Assembly (NCBI RefSeq): GCF_016902415.1
Contig: NZ_JACJLV010000022.1
Span: 1 to 41,577 of the forward strand
From: Mordavella massiliensis
Lineage (GTDB): Bacteria; Bacillota; Clostridia; Lachnospirales; Lachnospiraceae
DNA: 41,577 bases
Direction: 5' to 3'
The position numbers and the translations under genes were made by a program. Under the pieces are notes generated by a model. The model saw only the letters and a program-made list of their open reading frames with translations. It searched no databases and was not told where the DNA came from. This document shows, one piece after another, positions 14,759 to 21,671 of the stretch (positions are counted from its first letter, which is position 1; the number at the start of each line of letters is the position of its first letter).

Positions 14759-15703
14759 ATGTCAGATATTGATAGGGAATATACCATATGTCTTAAAGAT
14801 GTCGATAAGACTTTAGGCAAGGTAAAAAGAATTGACTGTATCAATATGGAAACCGAGCCGGGAAAGATCTATGGTCTTATCGGTCCCAACGGTGCAGGAA
14901 AAACTACGCTTTTTAATCTTATTACAGGTCTATATAAGCCGGACAACGGAACAATTCGCGTTGTTGGACTTGATCCTGTTAGAGATTATAAAGAAACAAG
15001 GCGACAAATTGGCTTGCTCCCACAAAGCACAGCTCTTTATCCTGAACTTTCAGCAAGAGAAAACTTGCGTTTTCATGCCGCTTTATATCTTCCGAAAATG
15101 CAAAAGAACATAGAAAAGAGAATAGACGAAATATTAGCACTCGTGGATCTTTCGGAACGCGCAGATGAACCTGTCAAAAATTATTCCGGAGGTATGAGCA
15201 GGCGGCTGGGAATTGGTCGCGCTTTATTGAATGACCCACAAATACTTCTTTTGGACGAGCCGACTTTGGGCGTAGATGTTCAAAGTACCCACAGGATTTA
15301 TGAGTATATTCGGAATCTGAAAGATAACAACAAGACAATTATTGTCGCAACAAATATCATGGCAGAAGCAGATGCTCTTTGCGATGAAGTGATTATTATT
15401 GATCGTGGTAAAAAAATATGTGAAGGTGCTCCCGCTAAACTTAAATCCGAATTAGGGACGGGAACAATTCATCTTGTTCCTAAACCATGTGAGTGTTTCC
15501 CAGAAGAAATTATCAAAGAAAAAATTGGAGACTTCAAAAATGATAATGGAGAAATCATCATCAATGCGCCAAAAGGTGAACAGGATTTAGCGATTGTATT
15601 AGGAAAACTAAAGGATGTCATAGAAATTGAAAGTGTTTCACTTCTTAAACCAAGCCTTGATGATGTGTTTCTGCACTACACAGGTAAGAACTTGAGAGAT
15701 TAG
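14759..15703 (+). CDS. ABC-2 type transporter, ATP-binding protein
   Basis: The 314-residue ATPase has Walker A GPNGAGKTTLFN (about residue 40), signature YSGGMSRRLGIGRAL, and Walker B ILLLDEPTLGVD. The switch position where most family members have TTH or TSH reads VATNIMAEADA, with Asn in place of His. A C-terminal domain of about 80 residues follows (from about residue 230). It should energise the two membrane proteins encoded next to it. The family moves drugs, antibiotics or lipids outward. The gap to the next gene is 10 bases with an AGGGGGGA ribosome binding site. Confidence 0.9.
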   Translation: MSDIDREYTICLKDVDKTLGKVKRIDCINMETEPGKIYGLIGPNGAGKTTLFNLITGLYKPDNGTIRVVGLDPVRDYKETRRQIGLLPQSTALYPELSARENLRFHAALYLPKMQKNIEKRIDEILALVDLSERADEPVKNYSGGMSRRLGIGRALLNDPQILLLDEPTLGVDVQSTHRIYEYIRNLKDNNKTIIVATNIMAEADALCDEVIIIDRGKKICEGAPAKLKSELGTGTIHLVPKPCECFPEEIIKEKIGDFKNDNGEIIINAPKGEQDLAIVLGKLKDVIEIESVSLLKPSLDDVFLHYTGKNLRD

Positions 15704-15713
15704 GGGGGATATT

Positions 15714-16793
15714 ATGCGTATTATCTCAATCATATCAAAGGAATTAAAATGTGTGAAAGAAGATATTTCGTTTAATTTGGCTACGCTTATTTCCCCGCTT
15801 CTATTTTTGCTGGCGTTTTCTTTGATGTTATCATCAGGAATATTGATTCCGGTCCAGACTTACCCCGGATCAGATTCCAGTGATTTTCTGAAATCCATGG
15901 AGAATTACCATGCGCCGGACGGGACAGCGTATTTTGAACTGCATACAGCAGCAGAAAAAGTGCCGCCAACCAATGCGGAAAGTAATCTGATTGTCATTGA
16001 GCAGGAACCGTCTGTAAACGGCGATCTTATAACTGGAGAAATTACCCATTACATAAACGATGTGAATGAGAATATGACAAAAAACTTCCGCAATCGTTTA
16101 AGTGGAGCAATCGTAAACTATGTGGAAGATTTAAGGCCAAGTGGTAATGTGACAGTAAACGAGATTACAATGTACGAGCAGGACATTCCTTGGGACACAG
16201 GATTTGGTGTGAGCGTACTTGTATTTGGGCTTATGCTTTCGGGTTTAGTATTCGGTATGTTATCCATTACGAGCGAATGGGGAAATCATACAACACAGTT
16301 ATTAAAACTCACACCATATTCCTCTAAAGCAATCGTCATAGGAAAAATTATTGCCAATGTCATTAAGTGTTGTGTTTCCGGAATTGCGTTTCTTGCCATT
16401 TTCTTTATGATTTCAAGGGCTTTTCCGATACATCTTATTTTCTTTATAATTTCTATCCTTTTGGTTTATGGCATTTTTGCTTGTTTGGGAATGTGCCTTG
16501 GAATCTTCATTAAATCGTCTTTGACAGCATTTTTGCTTTCCCTTGTGTCAGCACTTGTTCTTTGGGTTGGCGGCGGCGGTTTCGGTCCACTTTCTTACTA
16601 TGGTGATATTGCAAACTTTTTAGGAAAGATCAATCCTGCCACTTATGCGATAGATATTGTCCGTTGGTGCTACTTTAACGGAAATACGCAGCTTGCGGGA
16701 GGATTCACTATTTTAGGTATAGCCTTTATTGTTGCCCTATTTTTGATTTTCTCCATTTTTACGAGATGGACGCGCAGAGAGGAGGCTATGTAA
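15714..16793 (+). CDS. ABC-2 type permease, first subunit
   Basis: The 359-residue membrane protein has one N-terminal helix (about 20-45), an outer loop of about 130 residues (from about 46 to 170), and then five to six helices up to the C-terminus, ending in FTRWTRREEAM. This is the ABC2_membrane_3 layout of exporter permeases. Its stop codon overlaps the start of the second permease by one base, which implies translational coupling and a fixed ratio of the two subunits. Confidence 0.88.
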   Translation: MRIISIISKELKCVKEDISFNLATLISPLLFLLAFSLMLSSGILIPVQTYPGSDSSDFLKSMENYHAPDGTAYFELHTAAEKVPPTNAESNLIVIEQEPSVNGDLITGEITHYINDVNENMTKNFRNRLSGAIVNYVEDLRPSGNVTVNEITMYEQDIPWDTGFGVSVLVFGLMLSGLVFGMLSITSEWGNHTTQLLKLTPYSSKAIVIGKIIANVIKCCVSGIAFLAIFFMISRAFPIHLIFFIISILLVYGIFACLGMCLGIFIKSSLTAFLLSLVSALVLWVGGGGFGPLSYYGDIANFLGKINPATYAIDIVRWCYFNGNTQLAGGFTILGIAFIVALFLIFSIFTRWTRREEAM

Positions 16794-17920
16794 TGAGAGT
16801 ATTTGCAGCAGAATTGAAAAAATTATTGATACTCTTTAAGGCTGATCCCAAGTCGCTTGTTGCTGGTATTATTGCGCCAACAATTATTCTGATCGTCTTT
16901 GCCTTTACATTCGGGGATTTCACATCATTAAAATTGGCCTATGTAAATGAAGATACAGGGGTTTATGGAGAAGAATTAGAAACAGCAGTATTTACACAAA
17001 TCTCTCCGCTTGGAGATAGGCCGTACTTTGAGGAAACTGAAACCGACTATGAAACAGCCATGGAACTCTATCAGCAGGGCAAAATAAATGGCGTTATTAT
17101 TGTTCCCGAAACTTTTAGTGCAGATTTAGAAGATGGGAAAAATACCAACATTGATTATATTTTTAACAACTATAATACGGATATGGCAAAAAACTTGCGT
17201 TTGTATCTTAAAGAGGGGATATTGGATTTTTACCGTTCTACTGATTCTAATTTACAAATTGAAGTGGAAGAAGTCCTTAATGTGGAAACGCAGCTACATT
17301 GGTTTAACATCATTGCAATCGCTGTTTTTCTATTAGCCTTTTTGCTTGGATCTATGTTCAATATGCTGTATCTGTTTTACAAGGAAAAAGTAGATGATAC
17401 CTTGTATGAATACAAGCTGTCACCTAACAGTATATGGTCGTCTCTATTTGCAAGAGTTGTTGTTGCGCTTTTGGCCGGAACGATCACAGCAAGTATCAAC
17501 GCTGTTTTGGTATATTTTATAACGGGGATCAATCTTGCAGCCTTTTTACCGGGCATGATCTTACCGCTATTGATATTAGGAATGACCTATGTGTTTTTCG
17601 CAGAAATTATTGCGTTACTTGCTAATAGCTTCAGCGGCGCAGCCGTTTTTACCATGGCTACAACAGTGGTGTTGTGGTTCCTTTCAGGGGCAACCGCTTC
17701 TATTAAATATTCTACTGGCATATTACGGTCAATCGCGTTAGTAATCCCCAACACATACGGATTAAGTCAGATTCGAGGTGTTGTATTCAGCATGGATCCG
17801 TCAGTTGGAGGAATTTTAGGTACGAAGGAAGGCTGGCTTATTATGCTTGCCTATATGCTCGTTTCTATGGCTTTGGCGTTTTATGTTTACAGGAAAAAAC
17901 TTGCACGAATGGTGGGATAA
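16793..17920 (+). CDS. ABC-2 type permease, second subunit
   Basis: The start at 16793 is taken from the TAATG overlap with the preceding stop and a GAGAGGAGG site; an earlier in-frame ATG at 16766 would lie inside the first permease. The 375-residue product has the same plan as its neighbour: one N-terminal helix (about 20-40), an outer loop of about 140 residues and about six helices. The two permeases are distant paralogues and should form a heterodimer with the ATPase. The KTR gene starts 3 bases after its stop. Confidence 0.88.
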   Translation: MRVFAAELKKLLILFKADPKSLVAGIIAPTIILIVFAFTFGDFTSLKLAYVNEDTGVYGEELETAVFTQISPLGDRPYFEETETDYETAMELYQQGKINGVIIVPETFSADLEDGKNTNIDYIFNNYNTDMAKNLRLYLKEGILDFYRSTDSNLQIEVEEVLNVETQLHWFNIIAIAVFLLAFLLGSMFNMLYLFYKEKVDDTLYEYKLSPNSIWSSLFARVVVALLAGTITASINAVLVYFITGINLAAFLPGMILPLLILGMTYVFFAEIIALLANSFSGAAVFTMATTVVLWFLSGATASIKYSTGILRSIALVIPNTYGLSQIRGVVFSMDPSVGGILGTKEGWLIMLAYMLVSMALAFYVYRKKLARMVG

Positions 17921-17923
17921 TTT

Positions 17924-18112
17924 GTGGAGGATAAGCAATGGATATTGTGTCCAGTCTGCGGCAGCAAGACAAGGCTTCAAATACGAGAGGACACAATACT
18001 AAGAAATTTCCCATTATACTGCCCAAAATGTAAACAAGAAACGCTGATCGACATTCAAGAATTGAAAATATCCGTTATCAAAGAGCCGGACGCACAGACG
18101 CAGAGCCGATAA
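17924..18112 (+). CDS. Cysteine-rich KTR domain protein (Tn916 orf6-like)
   Basis: The 62-residue protein opens MEDKQWILCPVCGSKTR and has a second pair in YCPKCKQE, so two CPxC knuckles can bind one zinc ion. The KTR triplet after the first knuckle names the family. Such proteins sit directly behind tet(M) or other cargo in Tn916-like elements; their role is unknown. The start is GTG at 17924, with GGTGGG about 7 bases upstream. The stop codon lies within the terminator stem. Its position behind the exporter suggests that the exporter fills the cargo slot that tet genes hold elsewhere. Confidence 0.8.
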   Translation: MEDKQWILCPVCGSKTRLQIREDTILRNFPLYCPKCKQETLIDIQELKISVIKEPDAQTQSR

Positions 18113-18150
18113 CACGCAAGATGAAATGCGGTTATCGGCTCTTTTATTTT
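18102..18150 (+). terminator. Strong terminator of the cargo operon
   Basis: AGAGCCGATAAC (18102-18113) pairs perfectly with GTTATCGGCTCT (18131-18142). The loop can form four more pairs (CGCA/TGCG), and TTTTATTTTT follows. Confidence 0.88.
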
Positions 18151-18539
18151 TGTAAATGCAACCGCCGTTTCTTCTCTGAAAAGTAAAAGGCGGAGTGTGA
18201 TGTTGTTTGCCCTTATAGATACGGCGGTATCGGGGAGGTATCGTCGTGTTTCTTTTTTTACAACATAATTCGACAACTATTTACTTGTCAAAAAAAGCCT
18301 TGATCCTCATGTGGGATATTCCGGCTATGGAGGTGAACTGTCAGAACATCTAAATACTGCTCACATTTCCTTTGTGCTCGTCCGCGTCTTGCGGGCGGGC
18401 GCATTTTTGCTTTTTCTGCAATTCTTTTTTGAGCAGAGAAACAAAACACCTCTTTCCACTTGGATAAGGAACGAAAGGGGGCGAGAGGACAAGCCCTTAA
18501 ACCCCGTCCTCTACTCCACGCGGGAAGGAGGTGAACTCT
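18143..18539. other. Noncoding stretch before the sigma gene
   Basis: About 400 bases without a convincing gene. It holds an inverted repeat GACAA/TTGTC (18272-18289, spacer 8), the attenuator-like hairpin at 18373-18408, and an AAGGAGG ribosome binding site before the sigma factor. A short minus-strand frame (18055-18276) overlaps the KTR gene and terminator and is not supported as a gene. No clear plus-strand promoter is visible. Confidence 0.5.
18373..18408 (+). terminator. Attenuator-like terminator upstream of the sigma factor
   Basis: In RNA, 18373-18385 can pair with 18391-18403 over 13 bp including G-U pairs, around a 5-base loop, with five T directly after. It lies 130 bases before the sigma gene start, so read-through would be needed for sigma expression from upstream. 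Confidence 0.6.
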
Positions 18540-18974
18540 ATGGAGCAATCTTCTTCCTACAAGAAAACGATACAACATCAGTATGACGCATTGGCGAAGA
18601 AAACCCTAAAAGGCGAAGCGAAGAATTATTTGATCGAACTTGCCAAACGCGCAACACGCGAAGTATGTTTTTCGGAACTATGCGAAAGCGAACTCAACCG
18701 GCTTTATGTACTGGACGAGTACGAAAGCGATTTTATCCGTTTTCAAGTGTCCGGCTATGATGTGTTCGTCAGAAATGCGCTGCTTGGGGAAGCATTGGAA
18801 ACCCTGTCCGAAAGAAAGCGTAACATCGTCCTTTTATCCTATTTCTTGGATATGAGCGACGCGGAGATCGGCCAACTGCTGAATGTTGTACGCTCAACGG
18901 TTTTCCGGCATAGGAAAGCCGCCCTTGCGAAAATCAGACAGTATATGGAGGGAAAAGCAGATGAAAACCAATAG
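18540..18974 (+). CDS. Sigma-70-like factor of the element (Tn916 Orf7-like)
   Basis: The start at 18540 follows AAGGAGG with an 8-base gap; a GTG at 18531 is less well placed. The 144-residue protein has a helical N-terminal part and a C-terminal region 4-like helix-turn-helix (ALETLSERKRNIVLLSYFLD, then MSDAEIGQLLNVVRSTVFRH). Such small sigma factors of conjugative elements drive excision and transfer genes. In Tn916-like elements it is followed by an Orf8-like gene; here the next frame switches to chromosomal kinase sequence after a few codons. Its 3' end overlaps the start of the kinase frame by 14 bases. Confidence 0.82.
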   Translation: MEQSSSYKKTIQHQYDALAKKTLKGEAKNYLIELAKRATREVCFSELCESELNRLYVLDEYESDFIRFQVSGYDVFVRNALLGEALETLSERKRNIVLLSYFLDMSDAEIGQLLNVVRSTVFRHRKAALAKIRQYMEGKADENQ

Positions 18975-19677
18975 CAATACAAGACTTTTTACGAACAGAA
19001 ATACAGAACTGACCGTCCATATGTTAAAAAACTATGTCGTTAAATTAAACTGGTGCATCACTAATTTGAAACAACATTTTCCGGATGATTCCAAAACTTT
19101 TCCGCCTGAGTTTGAAATTATGGAACGCGCAGTCTTTGGAATCCAGAATTACTGTGACCGGATCAAAAAGTATTCCCAGCAGCTGACGATCGTAGAATCC
19201 TGGATCCCTGTTACAAAGCTGTATCCCTTTGATTCTGCAGATTCACTGACAAAAGGAAATACTCTTTCCTGCCATTTAAACCCGGAGATTTACCTGTTCT
19301 GTGATCCTTTGCTTCTCCATGAAGTCTTTCACAATCTCCTTTCCAATGCTGTGGATGCGATCCAGGCAACCGGAAATACTGGAGAAATCTTAATCATGGA
19401 CTATATTGATACGCAACGGCACAAATACCAGATTACGGTGCAAGATACGGGAATTGGGTTAAAAAAAGAACAATTGGAACATATTTTCGAACCTTATTAT
19501 ACGACTAAAAATACGGAAACTAATTTTGGCCTCGGACTTCCTTACTGTATGAAAATCATGCGGAAACATGCAGGCAACATTGAAGCAGACACCATTCTCC
19601 ATGGCGGAAGCCGGTTTACTCTTTCTTTTCCTCTCAAGAGGATATGTAAAAAGGGGGATCGCAGAAATGAGTTCTGA
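18961..19677 (+). CDS. Histidine kinase core, sensor part missing
   Basis: The 238-residue frame holds only the catalytic core of a sensor kinase. A candidate phosphoacceptor His is in VHMLKNY (about residue 20). The ATPase domain has the N box EVFHNLLSNAVDAIQ, the G1 box DTGIGL, the F box FEPYYTTK and the G2 box FGLGLPYC. There is no membrane segment or sensor domain. The ATG at 18961 has a fine GGAGGG site 8 bases away, but site and ATG lie inside the element's sigma gene. The first codons (MKTNS) look like the start of the element's next gene, so the kinase may be an in-frame fusion. It overlaps the response regulator start by 11 bases. Function in its shortened form is uncertain. Confidence 0.8.
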   Translation: MKTNSNTRLFTNRNTELTVHMLKNYVVKLNWCITNLKQHFPDDSKTFPPEFEIMERAVFGIQNYCDRIKKYSQQLTIVESWIPVTKLYPFDSADSLTKGNTLSCHLNPEIYLFCDPLLLHEVFHNLLSNAVDAIQATGNTGEILIMDYIDTQRHKYQITVQDTGIGLKKEQLEHIFEPYYTTKNTETNFGLGLPYCMKIMRKHAGNIEADTILHGGSRFTLSFPLKRICKKGDRRNEF

Positions 19678-20248
19678 GAAAAAAATCCGAATCCTGTTAA
19701 TCGAAAATGATATTGATTTTGTTTATCTGATTCGAAAGACAATTGAACAGACGGATGATCTTACGTTTTGTACCTATGCAGAGAATGGATATGCAGGATT
19801 AGAACTTGCGCGCAAATTAAGGCCCGACATTGTACTGACCGATCTGAATCTTACCGGAAATAATCTGGATGGAATCGAGGTGTCAAGGCAGATCCGATTG
19901 TCTACAAACGCAAAGGTTCTTTTGCTGACTTCATTTGAAGATCCGTCAATTGTCATTTCTGCCAGTAAAAAATCTTTTGCATGCGGATATATCTTTAAGA
20001 GCCAGTGTCAGAATCTCTGCGGGATCATTCGCGAGAGTGCCACAGGTATTACCGTCCAGGAACGCTTTATCCAGGAACTGATCCTGAAGGATCTTTCAAG
20101 CGCCGAGCGTTCTGTTTTTGATATGATGCTGGGAAGAAATGTGGATATCTTATCTTCAGAAAAAACTATCGCCAATCAGAAAACCTCTGTTTTTAAGAAA
20201 CTGGGAATTAAAAACCAGCAGGAATTACAGCATATTTTTCAATTATAA
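19667..20248 (+). CDS. Response regulator, receiver plus LuxR-like helix-turn-helix
   Basis: The start at 19667 follows AAGGGGGATC and overlaps the kinase stop. The 193-residue protein has a receiver domain with the acidic pair in IENDID (13-15) and the phosphorylation site Asp59 in IVLTDLN, and a conserved Lys in ASKKS. The C-terminal part (from about 145) resembles a divergent GerE/LuxR helix-turn-helix, with LSSAERSVFDMMLG and IANQKTSVFKKLGI. It should be phosphorylated by the kinase core upstream. The target genes are not in sight. The two genes now appear to depend on transcription from the mobile element. Confidence 0.88.
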   Translation: MSSEKKIRILLIENDIDFVYLIRKTIEQTDDLTFCTYAENGYAGLELARKLRPDIVLTDLNLTGNNLDGIEVSRQIRLSTNAKVLLLTSFEDPSIVISASKKSFACGYIFKSQCQNLCGIIRESATGITVQERFIQELILKDLSSAERSVFDMMLGRNVDILSSEKTIANQKTSVFKKLGIKNQQELQHIFQL

Positions 20249-20274
20249 AAGGACCGGGTACACAATCCCGGTCC
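20247..20274 (-). terminator. Terminator of infC-rpmI-rplT
   Basis: GGACCGGG (20251-20258) pairs with CCCGGTCC (20267-20274) around 8 bases. On the minus strand TTTTAT follows. It lies 10 bases after the rplT stop and converges with the response regulator. Confidence 0.8.
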
Positions 20275-20284
20275 AATCTATTGA

Positions 20285-20641
20285 TTAAGCTAATTTTGCT
20301 TTTGCAGCTTCTGCCAGTGCTGCAAATCCTTCTGCATCATTGACTGCCATCTCAGCAAGCATCTTTCTGTTCATATCGATGTTTGCCAGCTTCAGTCCGT
20401 GCATGAACTTGCTGTAAGACAGTCCGTTCATTCTTGCCGCAGCGTTGATACGTGCGATCCACAGCTGACGCATCTGGCGTTTGCGCTGCTTTCTTCCTGC
20501 GTAGGAAGAAGCCAGAGCTCTCATGACAGACTGTTTAGCTACTCTGTACTGTTTGGAGCGAGCTCCTCTGTATCCTTTTGCCAGTTTCAGTGTTCTGTTA
20601 TGTTTCTTCTTTGCGTTTAATCCGCCTTTAATTCTTGCCAT
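20285..20641 (-). CDS. rplT: Large ribosomal subunit protein bL20
   Basis: The 118-residue basic protein starts [20 protein letters not shown] and shows the L20 body ([20 protein letters not shown], and [18 protein letters not shown]). It is needed early in assembly of the 50S subunit, where it binds 23S rRNA. In Bacillus, L20 also represses its own operon by binding the leader RNA. It is the last gene of infC-rpmI-rplT, the standard order, and a terminator follows. Confidence 0.98.
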   Translation of the reverse strand: MARIKGGLNAKKKHNRTLKLAKGYRGARSKQYRVAKQSVMRALASSYAGRKQRKRQMRQLWIARINAAARMNGLSYSKFMHGLKLANIDMNRKMLAEMAVNDAEGFAALAEAAKAKLA

Positions 20642-20674
20642 CTCTTATTCTCCTCCTTCTATCCTGCCGATATC

Positions 20675-20872
20675 TTACAGATACGGTAATACTTTCTTCA
20701 TGTTCTTTACGTTGGTTGCATCTGTAACAGTCGGTTTTCTAAGATTTCTTTTTCTCTTGGTAGATTTCTTAGTTAAGATATGGCTCTTGTAAGCTTTATT
20801 TCTAACTAACTTTCCTGTACCTGTCTTTTTGAAGCGCTTTGCAGCAGCTCTATTTGTTTTGATTTTTGGCAT
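20675..20872 (-). CDS. rpmI: Large ribosomal subunit protein bL35
   Basis: The 65-residue, strongly basic protein begins [20 protein letters not shown] and contains the conserved [18 protein letters not shown] segment. It is the middle gene of the infC-rpmI-rplT operon, 33 bases ahead of rplT, and has an AGGAGG ribosome binding site. Confidence 0.98.
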   Translation of the reverse strand: MPKIKTNRAAAKRFKKTGTGKLVRNKAYKSHILTKKSTKRKRNLRKPTVTDATNVKNMKKVLPYL

Positions 20873-20904
20873 AATAAGCTCCTCCTTAAAAATGTAATGT
20901 ATTT

Positions 20905-21411
20905 TTAACGTCTTTCAGTTAAAACCATGCTCATGTTCCGGCCTTCCAGTTTTGGCGCTTTTTCTACAACAGCCACATCCTCCAGAAGTTTTGCAAAATC
21001 ATCCAGGATGTGCTTGGTCTGCTGTACGTGGGCCATCTCACGGCCGCGGAACCGCAATGTGACTTTTACTTTATTGCCCTTGCTGATAAATTTCTTTGCA
21101 TTGTTGACCTTGGTATTTAGGTCATTTGTCTCGATATTCGGTGAAAGACGAACTTCCTTAACCTCAACCGTCTTCTGTTTTTTCCTGGCTTCCTTTTCTT
21201 TTCTGGCAAGTTCGTATTTGTACTTGCCGTAATCGATGATCTTGCATACCGGCGGCTGTGCCTTCGGCGCGATCTTCACCAGGTCAAGCTCTGCCTCCTG
21301 GGCGAGCTTCATCGCCTCTCTGGGAGACATAATCCCAATCTGTTCTCCGTCCTGTCCGATTACACGGACTTCCTTGTCACGGATCTGTCCGTTGATCATT
21401 AACTCGCTAAT
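20905..21411 (-). CDS. infC: Translation initiation factor IF-3
   Basis: IF-3 binds the 30S subunit and rejects wrong start codons and initiator tRNAs. The protein has the N-terminal domain ([35 protein letters not shown]) and the C-terminal domain ([29 protein letters not shown]). The start is given as ATT at 21411 and not ATG at 21399: GGAGG lies 9 bases before the ATT, whereas it is 21 bases before the ATG, and the residues I-S-E-L between them match the usual N-terminus. The AUU start is the known basis of IF-3 autoregulation. The product is 168 residues, or 164 if the ATG is used. Confidence 0.93.
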   Translation of the reverse strand: MSELMINGQIRDKEVRVIGQDGEQIGIMSPREAMKLAQEAELDLVKIAPKAQPPVCKIIDYGKYKYELARKEKEARKKQKTVEVKEVRLSPNIETNDLNTKVNNAKKFISKGNKVKVTLRFRGREMAHVQQTKHILDDFAKLLEDVAVVEKAPKLEGRNMSMVLTERR

Positions 21412-21583
21412 TGCCTTATACCTCCATTAAACAAAAAAATAAGTGAACAGTTCGAGACTATCCACTTACATATCAGCATAAAAAACGTCATCTGTGATAT
21501 CCGTTTTTTCTACACAATATCGAACCAATAGTCACCCGCTTGTGCTATGGTGAGAGTGGATACTCTACTTTCTTTTTCATACA
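21412..21583 (-). promoter_or_regulatory. infC leader with attenuator hairpins (L20 leader type)
   Basis: The leader of about 170 bases has a hairpin TAAGTG/CACTTA (21440-21468) followed on the minus strand by seven T (21433-21439), a typical terminator only about 20 bases before the infC start. A second stem of A/T plus CG/CG pairs lies at about 21479-21510, and a GAGT/ACTC hairpin is near 21554-21565. In Firmicutes this operon is controlled by L20-dependent transcription attenuation. Position and layout agree, though I cannot confirm the consensus fold. Confidence 0.65.
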
Positions 21584-21589
21584 GGTATT

Positions 21590-21618
21590 AATTTAGCACA
21601 TGTTTTCCGTGCTGTCAA
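21590..21618 (-). promoter_or_regulatory. Promoter of infC-rpmI-rplT
   Basis: Minus-strand TTGACA (21613-21618) and TAAATT (21590-21595) are 17 bases apart, with TGC before the -10 box. Confidence 0.65.
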
Positions 21619-21671
21619 CCGGAAAATGCTTTGAAAAGCACTTTTTTTGCCGGGGGCCGTTTCCCGGCCTC

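Larger units (their letters stand above)
13165..18975. mobile_element. Remnant of a Tn916-like integrative conjugative element with TetR-ABC cargo
   Basis: Between the broken TrpB2 gene and the kinase core lies a block with the accessory genes of a conjugative element: a relaxase tail and mobC start (minus), an XRE regulator (minus), a TetR plus ABC exporter cargo, a KTR protein like the one behind tet(M), and a sigma factor like Tn916 Orf7. The cargo is visibly richer in A and T than the flanks. There is no integrase, excisionase or transfer gene, and I find no obvious direct repeat at the two ends, so the ends given are approximate. Both neighbouring chromosomal genes lack 5' ends, which points to insertion followed by deletion or to recombination between elements. 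Confidence 0.7.

Noticed and set aside
18055-18276. Minus-strand frame of 73 codons near the KTR gene
   Set aside because: It overlaps the KTR gene and a strong terminator, has no ribosome binding site, and shows no recognised domain. It may be annotated elsewhere as hypothetical.
13165-18975. A complete conjugative or mobilisable element
   Set aside because: There is no integrase, excisionase, replication or transfer gene; mobC and the relaxase are truncated.
21641-21668. Terminator after the NSS transporter
   Set aside because: The GC-rich stem at 21649-21668 is followed on the minus strand by A and not by T. A five-base stem further on is too weak to call.
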